A stretch of DNA of 64,000 nt. Origin: Gorsachius magnificus (Eukaryota > Chordata > Aves > Pelecaniformes > Ardeidae). Under the pieces are notes generated by a model that saw nothing but the letters and a program-made list of their open reading frames with translations, had not been told where the DNA came from and did not search any database. The translations under genes and the position numbers were made by a program. Location: the NCBI GenBank assembly GCA_034008185.1, contig CM067082.1, forward strand, positions 13,624,984-13,688,983. The letters run 5' to 3'. Below are positions 1 to 7,932 of this stretch, piece after piece (the first letter of the stretch is position 1; each line of letters begins with the position of its first letter).

Positions 1-2463
1 TGCACTCTATGAAGCATTCACCTTTAAACTCCTTAGTTTTACATACAACTATTAAAACTAAAAAATATTATAGAAGGCTTAGCACTGTGTTCTCCAACTA
101 TGAAATGCAGATTTTTACTGTGAAGATGAATGAAGATAAAACCAAAATTCTTGTAAATATATTTTTTCAGTTATTCTGAACATGTTTATTGTTTATGTGT
201 AATCTCGATAAGAAAAAAAATGTAATATTTTTGGATGTCATCGGACACATTCCTGCTTAATGACAAATTATTGTTTAGATCAGAGGTTCTATTTTGGTAG
301 CAGCACATGCAGCTTCAGCAAATTCCCTGTACCTACAATTTTGAAGGCTAAATTTAAAATGTCTTCTGGTATCTGAACACTGAGGGACTACCTGAAGAAT
401 TCACTGGCTGAGATTTACAGTCAGTGCTACAAAGTTCAGAGTTTTGGTCTGAATGGTCTCTTGGGGCCTTGAAAATCTGTACATTTGGATACATGGGATG
501 GGATTCATCTTCCTGAATGTGACAAAGTTGGATATTCAGGCCAAATTAATCACTTGACAGTGAGCAGAAGTTACCTGTGGGGAAAGAGTCACCTCACCTA
601 CCAGTCATTTATCGTCAGACAGACTGAGCTGTTTGTCCTCCTCCAGGGACCATGAGGAAGTTTAGACAACGAATTGAGAGCAGATGCCTACCATGCAGAT
701 AGGTGAAGTTTACGTTTTGGTAAACTGGAGTACTGAACAGTTCCTCATTTTCTGCTTTGCCCTAGAAAAATACTACAAGATCGTCACAAGCAGCTGCTGA
801 ATAAGCAGTGATGCTTTGAAAATGGTCATTATAGATGCCTTCTCTCAGCTCTTCTTTCTCACTTTTTTTTCTACCTGCTATTCTTACAGTGTGCAGCTCA
901 GTCTCTGCCTTTTGAAATTAGCTTTGCCCCATACCAACTTAATAGAAGGTGTATGTTGGAGCGCAACTGGGCTTAAGTAAAGAGGCACCAAAAAGTACAC
1001 TGCAGAGTGTGGTATGACACTACTACGATGGCTCAGACAGCAAGCAAGAATCCAACTTGGACAATGAGTATCAGGGCTGCAGTCTAATAATAAATCTGAT
1101 CTTTAATAAAGCATTTATCTATGGGTCTTAAATTGTGGCATGGGAATAAGTATCATTCTCTCTAAAGACAGGAAAATGAAATCCAGATAAATTGGATTAT
1201 TTGCATAGTGTCCTATCAGAAATGGTAGTGCCAAACCAAAAGTGCAGGTTCTTGATTCCCAAACAGGGATTTAGTCATTCAACCATAGTCACTATTGTTT
1301 GGATTTAAAGGTCGTTTCCATGCTGTAAGATCCTGATCCTACCAAATTCTAAGAGCCGTTTATCAGTAAGAAGCCGCTACATGTGGCCTACACAAAGAAA
1401 GATACTGAGCAGTAGAAAAATCTTGTCCACTAAAGAAATGCAGCCATCTTTGGAAGGAAGACATAATTAGTTCAGCAACGTACACTACACAACAGTTTTA
1501 TTAAAACAAACAAAAATTTATGCATGATCTTCCATAGCAATTGCTAGGTGACTATTTCAGGCTGACAAAATTTCTGCCTGACCTAGAACACGGTGAAGAG
1601 ACACAAATGAATAGCCTTGTTCTCTGCAAAATCAGCATGGCTTTTTAGTGACCAGCCTGTTGAGAACTTTGGTTTGAAGTGGTGTTTGTAGGATTGCTCA
1701 CTGCAGGGCAGCATGTGTGTATAAGCAATGCTCAGGCACTGCGTCAGTACTTTCTGTAGTACTTACGCCAAAGTTTGACATTTGGTGGCGCAGGCAGACC
1801 TGTTTAAAGCAGCGTAACGCTACGGAAGATGACTCCCTGACACAAACACATCATCCTTCTCATCCCCTATTCTTCCAGCGTAAGTGTCTGTGAAGTAAAC
1901 TGAATCCAAGGAAACCACTAGGCTGAAAAGCAGCAATGTCTTTTTGCTGAGTTACTTTTCAGCTTTGTTTGTTCCCACGTTCAGTGCTTAGCACGCATAG
2001 GAAGAGCTGCTTTGGAATAAGCAGATGAATGGGGGAGGTGGTGGTGACTGTATGACACCACAATTGGTTTTTTAACCACACCCTTAAATCCCAGTATCAT
2101 TCAGATTAGAATAAATCTCCGAAGGTCCTCTGAGCCCACCCCCAGGTGAGCAGGGTCACTCTAGAAGATGGCCCCAACTTCCATGTTAAATCGGGTTAGT
2201 CAAGTTCATAGCGAACCCAGTTTTGAGTATCTCTAAAGATGGAGGTTCCTTAAAAGTTCCCAGTAGATCTCTGCAACTATTGAGTCATGATTCCAGTGGT
2301 GTGGATGATGTGATAGGATGACAGTTAAGAAGATATGCCCAAAGAACATAGAAGAGATTCAGCTGTATTTTAAAAAATACTTTCAAGTACTGAGATTTTA
2401 ACATGTGGCGTTACGCCTACCGAGGTATGCTTGTTCACCCTTTACCAATTGTTCTTTACTTAC
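1..2463 (-). other. TBC1D31: TBC1D31 intron 4 (partial)
   Basis: AT-rich intronic sequence downstream of the exon 4 donor (GTAAGT on the minus strand at 2463-2458). I looked for the next TBC1D31 exon and did not see it, so it probably lies outside the window. The stretch holds an old CR1 fragment near 2110-2310 and a plus-strand stretch of protein-like but broken reading frame around 480-1110, described under findings. Confidence 0.8.
2110..2310 (-). repeat. old CR1 LINE fragment
   Basis: The phrase around 2215-2255, reading roughly 'cccagttttgagtatctc' followed by 'taaagatggaggttcctt', matches the CR1 3'-region wording that normally reads as gene-antisense 'caagttttgaatatctccaaggatgg'. It is diverged and lacks the 3' tail. 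The edges are approximate. Confidence 0.55.
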
Positions 2464-5400
2464 CTTCTGTATACCCACAGACTGACGAACATTCAGCTTT
2501 CTTTTTCTTTGAAAGGTGTCCAAGTCCCACAGTTGTGCTGTGTCAGCGGATGTAGTGATGGCATACCTGCCTGAGCCATGGACAGAGATGGAAGACACTG
2601 AAGAATTGTGTCCCCTCATCCAACTAACCAGCTCCTTGGTTTCTGCAGGAGTTGATGAAAAACAATGAAAAGGACATGAAAGTAATTCAAAGTGAAACAG
2701 CTACTACTTTACTCTTTATTGCCAACACTATGCTGTGAAAGAGACTTTTAAGCATATCCAGTGTATGACCATTGACCATCGGAGCCCAACAAACAAGAAA
2801 CAAAGGTATCGGTCTTCCTATAGTTATTATACCTTAGAGATCTCTAACATAACCATCTCCTCATCTCCAAGTAACAGATTTCATAAATTTTTTCTCAGTT
2901 CTACACAGAAAGCCAACTTGCAAAGACTTGTTTAATTTAGTCTAAGAATCAACCTTAAAAAGTCACGAACACTGTGATCAGCTAAGTTCAACATGCCTCC
3001 TAGGCAGATTATCCAATGTAAACACCCACAGTAATCTCTAGAAGTTGAGACCGAATGTTCTTAGTTAGAATTCTCCACTTGTTTTTACTTGCATGGATGA
3101 TTACACAGCTATTTACAGGTGCAAGGAAGAAAGGTTTAATGACAATAGGCTATGACTATAGAAAGGCACTGTCAGAAAGCAACACCTCATTAATTCTTTC
3201 AGAGTCCAAAACATTTTTATGCTGTGTATTGCATAATAAGGAAATGACTGCTCTGACTACATTGTCTCCCACTTTTGACTGCATGACCACTAATCTTCCC
3301 CCAGCAACCAAACTGTATTTGTGGGTAGTTTGGTTGGGTAGTTTATGTTGGGTAGTTTGCCTGACAGCCCACGGGGTGGTTCCAGCTGACCTACTGCTCT
3401 GGCATCAAAGATGGGAAATGGCTATAAAGCAGCTCATGCAGCCTAACACTCAAACCTTCTGCTGTGCTTACAGACAATTCAGTGCTTAAAGCTACTGTCA
3501 CATGGGAAGATGACATGGGATTACATAGTATGGCTTCCAAAGCAGGGGATGGAGCCCACCAACTAAGTATTATCTAACACACCTCTAAGGATAGTTTACC
3601 CAATACCGACTTATGTGAATAACTTTCATATTTTAAGGCATTCTTTAGTACTACTTGGTATCCGGAAACAGCACCATATAAACATGCAGGACTCTGTGGA
3701 ATAATTAAGAACTGCATCCAAAATCTAAGTTTGGTCTTACTGTGGTTGAAAGGAGGAGAAAAAGCAGAGGATTTCAGACCTTAACTATGACTATTCCTCT
3801 GTTTTGGTAAACAGCGTGTTACATTAAAACCTTCACTAATAATATCAGACCCCCAAATTGCAAGTGAGTGATTCCTACGGCTTTTGAAAAAGATTTAAAT
3901 CCAGATGATGAGACACCACCACTGCACTTTTTGAAACCTTTCACCATTTAACTTCTAATCAAGACAGAGACACACAGCTGGTCTGCGAGGTTAATTTTAG
4001 GTATCGCTTTTGAATAAGGATACAGATCTACTTGCTACAGATCTACTTGCATGCTCACAAGTACTGACAGTTCTTTTAGTGTATATTGTCACTTTGTTCA
4101 ACTATTTTACTGTAAATATACTAACAACTGGTGCAGTTGAAACTAACATACTGTCGACTGATTTTAGTTTGATTTTACATGCAGCACGTCATTCTAAGCA
4201 AACATACAGAATTGCTTTAAAAAAGGTATCATATATAATTGCGATCCTGTGCTAGAATTCAGTTGAACAGATGCCTGCATGACTCAGTGGGAACAAGAAA
4301 CGTTGACAAAGCAAAGGGTTCGTTTACCCACAGGACTATAACCCCATGGGCCCAAACTGTGGGTTTTTTTTTTTTTGGAAGAACAGATGGCATGAAATAC
4401 ATAAGATTTCCATCAAGAAAACTTACAAAAAAATTCAGATTGAAACTGGAATGATACAGTTTTTTAGAACAATCCAGAAAGTAAGCTTTTAAATTTCTCC
4501 TTACCTGTATCAAAGCACTTAATGGAATAATCTGCCAAAGCCACCAGGAATTCTGTCTTTCTGCGAAGATTAAATGCCAAAGCAGTGCAAGCCTGCATTG
4601 TCCGCTGAACCAGGTTGAACCTATTTAAAAATACATGATCTCATTATGTCAGGAAACTTTGGTTCATAATGTCACATGAATAACTTAATCAATTTCAATA
4701 TATTTCACTGAGAGAAAAAAATAACTCAAAAGAGAGCAAAGAAACCTTATCTAATTATGATAAATATAAAAATATTAAAACTCAGTAGTGTAAAATTAAA
4801 AAGACTGTTGAATATATTTCTGCAAATGACACTACAATACTAAGTCTAACTTATTGTAATTCATGGCTCACGTTATTAATTGATCGGTACCGTTCAAAGA
4901 ATAACTTCTTGTGGTAGAATTTAATTGCTTAAGTTCCATGAAGTTGCTGTTTGTTCAGTTTAGAGTTACAAACTACTGATCTTTTGGAGCAGCTAAACTA
5001 ATATAATATTTATGGAGCCTACAAGGGCTTGCAGTTTCAGCTCAGAGAAAATCACTATTTCCACATTCATGGAAAACTGAGGGTTAAAACCAGACTTGCG
5101 TCAAGCTGTCCAGGCAAGTTCCATACCTCTGAATGTTACAGATGTTAAGACAATTAAAACATCCTGACAGAAATACTCTTACCTGTTTCCATTCAAATCA
5201 AAAACATATATATTCCCTTGGTGGTCTCCAGCAAGTAGAGAATCTCCAGAACTGTCAAAAGCCACATTCAGAAAACGTATCGTCTTTGAATGGTATCCTT
5301 TGATACTATGAATTATGTGTACTATAACTCTGTGAAGAAAGCAAGCAAAACAACCGTACTTAGAACTGTTTTATTAACACATATTTCTCCAAGACCTAGG

Positions 5401-7128
5401 ATTAAAACATTCCTAGCTTATGGTTTTACACTTCTAATCATTCACAGTGTTCTATGAAAAATCTTCTTCCATGAAAAACAGGTATTTCTAGTACAAAAAA
5501 TATACTAGACAAAGGAACTCATTCGCTATGTTGGAAGGTAGTTAGGAGACACGTAAAGCAGATGGGGGAAATCTACTGTTCATGATCCTTTTAAGTGGCT
5601 CCTAGTTACCTGATTTTCAATTATATTATTAATGGATAACACTAACATACATGCTGACGTATCATCTACCAATGTATCTGAAAGCCCAATTCAGCCCTCA
5701 GCACAGAAACTGGCTTTTAATTATCACTGTGAAGAAACACGCTAGAAAACTGAGAAGCTATGAATTACTGTAAGAAACCACTCGGATTAGATTGGGGTGG
5801 GGGGAAAAAGTTTTAATACCACTTCTTTCCAGAGTCTTCAAAAGCACAAAGCAAGCCATTTTCGCCCTTATTCATCTGAGATATTATGGAACAAAAGTTG
5901 CCGTGTTTTCACTTGTACCCTGGTGTTGGCATGAAATGGAGCCAGATGCAGAACTGAAGCCCGTATGCACACTGAGCCATAAGAGGAAGGTTTTTCCAGG
6001 AAGCAGGAAATTAAGATTTGGGAGATCTGCTACTCCTGGATTTTTTGTTTAACGCTGGGCAAACCAATTATTTTCTATGATCACTCAGAGTCAAACTAAA
6101 TATCTAAAACTGTACAGGATATTGGGAGGCTGCTTAAAGACTGCAGGGCACTTGCAGAAGACCCTGACCGTGGCTATATAAGATGCCGATAGCTATCTGA
6201 GACACCAATTTCTAAGAGAGAATATGCAACCCAGTACCTGCATGCAACTGTGGCGTACAGTACAAAGTGTGAGTGAATATCAGAAGAAGAAGAAGGGCCG
6301 GGCAGCCACAGTACAGACCAGAGACAAAACTAACTGTACCTCATTCTGTTAAGCCCATTCTTTTGTGCAATAGGAGGGAAGGGCCATAAAAAATCAAATT
6401 AGAAAGATGTTAAGCTAATTCAAATTATAATTAAAATTTAGTGATGTTAGCGTCTTTAATGTCGTTTAAAAAAAACACTAGCAAAGCGTGACTCCTGATT
6501 CTAAAAACACCCTGAAATGCGAGTTCTTATCAGCGTAGTTACAGCATCTCCCAGGACTTGCTCAACACCACTCTCTGCCTTTCAAATGTTCCTTTGCCAC
6601 TAAACTAACCTAAGAGAATAAAGTTAGGAGTTGACAGAGCTGTGTCCACATTCCCCATGTCAGACAGCATACCACTGCTCCAAAGCCACACTCATACTGC
6701 CGCTCCTCAGCTTGGGCATGACAGTATTTTCCTAGCATTTCACATTTTAATTAAACTCTCGTGGGAATTCGCCTATGGTATTTTGTGCCATACAATCAGA
6801 ATCAAAAAAGCTAAATTAGAGAGTTGTCCAGGCCCTTGCCCAGCCAAGCTGTCAGCCTCCCTGAGCACGGAGGTTTCACAGCCTCCCTGGGGACCCGCTC
6901 CGCCTTCAGCGGGAACGCCTAACCGGGCGTCCCCGGGCTCCCGGGGGCTCCGGCCGGCCCTGCCTCCTGCGCCCCCTCCCCTCGGACGCGGGGGCGGGGC
7001 GCGGGGGCGACCCTGCCGCGCCGCCGCCCCCCGCCCCGCGGCGGCCGTTACCCCCGCGGCGCCGCCGGGCCGGGCCTGCGGTGCCAGATGGGGCCCCGCT
7101 GGCGGCCGCCCAGGTCGGAGCTCTCCAT
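2464..7128 (-). CDS. TBC1D31: TBC1 domain family member 31 (WDR67), exons 1-4, N-terminal part only
   Basis: Coding exons, read on the minus strand, are 7128-7052, 5329-5183, 4620-4505 and 2642-2464. All junctions are GT-AG. They total 519 nt, or 173 codons, and join in frame, ending on a complete lysine codon. The start ATG (7128-7126) has A at -3 and G at +4. The product begins MESSDLGG, has IWHRRPGP in exon 1, AGDHQGNIYVFDLNGNR in exon 2, LVALADYSIKCFDT in exon 3 and TTSADTAQLWDLDTFQRKRK in exon 4. These match the N-terminal WD40 blades of vertebrate TBC1D31. The family continues with more WD40 repeats, a TBC (Rab-GAP-like) domain and a C-terminal coiled coil, all expected left of position 1. 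The protein is known from centrosomes and centriolar satellites, where it has been linked to OFD1 phosphorylation and ciliogenesis. It shares its promoter with DERL1. Identification is from remembered family sequence, not a search. Confidence 0.96.
3323..3358. repeat. short tandem repeat, GGGTAGTTT x3
   Basis: Three exact copies of GGGTAGTTT start at 3323, 3336 and 3350, separated by short spacers of 4 to 5 bases. The pattern looks like local slippage or duplication within the intron. Confidence 0.8.
4021..4050. repeat. exact 15-bp tandem duplication
   Basis: The unit TACAGATCTACTTGC occurs twice back to back (4021-4035 and 4036-4050) with no mismatch, so it is a recent duplication inside TBC1D31 intron 3. 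Confidence 0.9.
4621..5182 (-). other. TBC1D31: TBC1D31 intron 2
   Basis: A 562-nt AT-rich intron. The donor GTAAG follows exon 2 (5183) and the acceptor AAATAG precedes exon 3 (4620). Nothing else is recognised in it. Confidence 0.88.
5330..7051 (-). other. TBC1D31: TBC1D31 intron 1
   Basis: The intron runs from the exon 1 donor (GTAACG on the minus strand, ending at 7051) to the acceptor beside 5329. The first ~170 nt on the promoter side are extremely GC-rich and form part of the CpG island; the rest is AT-rich. Apart from the CpG island part, nothing is recognised. Open frames on both strands near 6640-7400 come from base composition. Confidence 0.85.
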
Positions 7129-7280
7129 CCTCAGCCCGGCGCCGCCGCTCCCGCGCTCGCCGCCTCCCCTCAGGGCTCCTCCAACGGCCGCTGCGGCGGG
7201 GGGGAGGGGGGAGCCTCACGCATGGTACAGCCCGCTCCCGCTTCACCAGTGGAGGGCAGGGTGAAGGGGGCCGGTGCTCT

Positions 7281-7299
7281 CCCCCCCCCCCCCCCCCCC
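7281..7299. repeat. poly-C tract of 19
   Basis: An uninterrupted run of 19 C residues lies inside the shared promoter, just before GATATCG. It could form G-quadruplex or i-motif structures and is a probable site of length error or polymorphism. Confidence 0.9.
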
Positions 7300-7350
7300 G
7301 ATATCGTCGTGCCGCGAAATGGAACCGCCCCGGCCAGCAGCCCCGAGGCC

Positions 7351-7370
7351 TGCCGGGAGTTGTAGTTTCC
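7351..7370 (-). promoter_or_regulatory. ZNF143/Staf-type (ACTACAACTCCC) site
   Basis: On the minus strand this reads ACTACAACTCCCGGCA, matching the widespread vertebrate promoter motif ACTACAAYTCCCAGCATGC bound by ZNF143 (Staf). It lies between the two start codons, nearer TBC1D31. Confidence 0.75.
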
Positions 7371-7433
7371 CTCGTGGGCGTCACGCGGGGGGCGGGCGGG
7401 AACAGGGGAGGGGAGCGCGGTCAGCGTCGGATA

Positions 7434-7557
7434 ATGAATAAAGCAGAGGCCAGAAAATATATTTAAAAAAAATATTTTTATAACACAATGTGGCGTCCTG
7501 ACAGGCACATATTTTTATAACTTAGTGAAATGGGACATTTAATACGTTTTTTCCAGG
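7434..7557. other. AT-rich patch with a 13-bp direct repeat inside the CpG island
   Basis: A stretch of about 120 bp is AT-rich in the middle of an otherwise GC-rich promoter. It holds two exact copies of ATATTTTTATAAC, at 7472-7484 and 7509-7521. Both resemble TATA elements. Whether it is an insertion or a functional core element cannot be told from the sequence. Confidence 0.75.
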
Positions 7558-7563
7558 CTTTCG

Positions 7564-7569
7564 CACGTG
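7564..7569. promoter_or_regulatory. CACGTG E-box
   Basis: A palindromic E-box within TCGCACGTGCGGG, a context compatible with USF/MYC/MAX-type factors. It lies about 365 bp upstream of the DERL1 ATG. Confidence 0.55.
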
Positions 7570-7660
7570 CGGGACTTACTGCCTGCCGGCCGCCGCGGCC
7601 AACGCCCCGGTGGCCCTGAGCGCAGCCCCAGGGGGAGGGGCCGGCCGGCACGGCGGCACC

Positions 7661-7673
7661 GTTACCAGGCAAC
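7661..7673. promoter_or_regulatory. RFX X-box
   Basis: GTTACCAGGCAAC is a near-perfect inverted repeat: half-sites GTTACC and GGCAAC with one central base. This is the form of X-box bound by RFX factors at ciliary gene promoters. It fits TBC1D31, whose product acts at centrosomes and in ciliogenesis. Confidence 0.75.
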
Positions 7674-7690
7674 GGCGGCTGGGAGGCGGG

Positions 7691-7740
7691 ACTTCCGGCG
7701 CTGCCGTTGCCCCGGCAGCCGAAGGGGCGGGGCCGGAAGT
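7691..7740. promoter_or_regulatory. paired ETS sites with a GC box
   Basis: ACTTCCGG (7691-7698) and CCGGAAGT (7733-7740) are inverted ETS-family sites, and AGGGGCGGGGCC between them is an Sp1-type GC box. Together they are a typical housekeeping, TATA-less promoter core for a bidirectional pair. Confidence 0.65.
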
Positions 7741-7768
7741 CGAGGCGGCTCGGCCGAATTCGGCGGCG

Positions 7769-7775
7769 CCACGTC
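7769..7775 (-). promoter_or_regulatory. UPRE/ERSE half-like CCACGTC
   Basis: CCACGTC reads GACGTGG on the other strand, the core of the XBP1/ATF6-type UPR element TGACGTGG. DERL1 is a known unfolded-protein-response target, so the site makes sense. No CCAAT was found at the 9-bp spacing needed for a full ERSE, so this is only a candidate. Confidence 0.4.
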
Positions 7776-7841
7776 TGGCTGGGGGCTCCCCTCCCTGCCC
7801 GAGGCGGCGGCGGGAGCAGCGGGCGGAGCGCGGCCGGGCCC

Positions 7842-7880
7842 TTGCCTCGCCTCGCCTCGCCTCTCCCCTCCCCTCCCTCA
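7842..7880. repeat. (CCTCG/CCTCC)n low-complexity tract in the DERL1 leader
   Basis: Several copies of a CCTCG pentamer are followed by CCTCC-type runs just upstream of the DERL1 ATG. This pyrimidine-rich tract probably belongs to the 5' UTR. Confidence 0.7.
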
Positions 7881-7932
7881 GCGGCTGGTTCGTAGCGAGG
7901 CCTCGGCGGCGGCCGGGCGCGGCGGCGGCGGT

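Larger units (their letters stand above)
2643..4504 (-). other. TBC1D31: TBC1D31 intron 3
   Basis: Intron between exons 3 and 4, with an acceptor CTGCAG beside 2642. It contains two small tandem duplications: a 9-bp GGGTAGTTT motif three times at 3323-3358, and an exact 15-bp unit twice at 4021-4050. The 144-codon open frame at 3055-3489 shows no recognisable domain or codon signature and is treated as chance. Confidence 0.85.

Noticed and set aside
3055..3489. 144-codon frame in TBC1D31 intron 3
   Set aside because: It has no domain and contains the GGGTAGTTT slippage repeat, with no splice or conservation support. It is probably chance.
4361..4520. Small frames on both strands ending near TBC1D31 exon 3
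   Set aside because: The frame is driven by a poly-T/poly-A tract. Only 4505-4620 has the exon borders and the family match.
6642..7508. Long proline/arginine/glycine-rich open frames on both strands across the promoter
   Set aside because: Stops are rare there because of extreme GC content. The frames run through the real TBC1D31 exon 1 in the wrong frame and resemble no protein.
7567..7932. Upstream extension in frame with DERL1
   Set aside because: The frame is open but contains no ATG, only GTG-type codons. The 7933 start gives exactly the family N-terminus.
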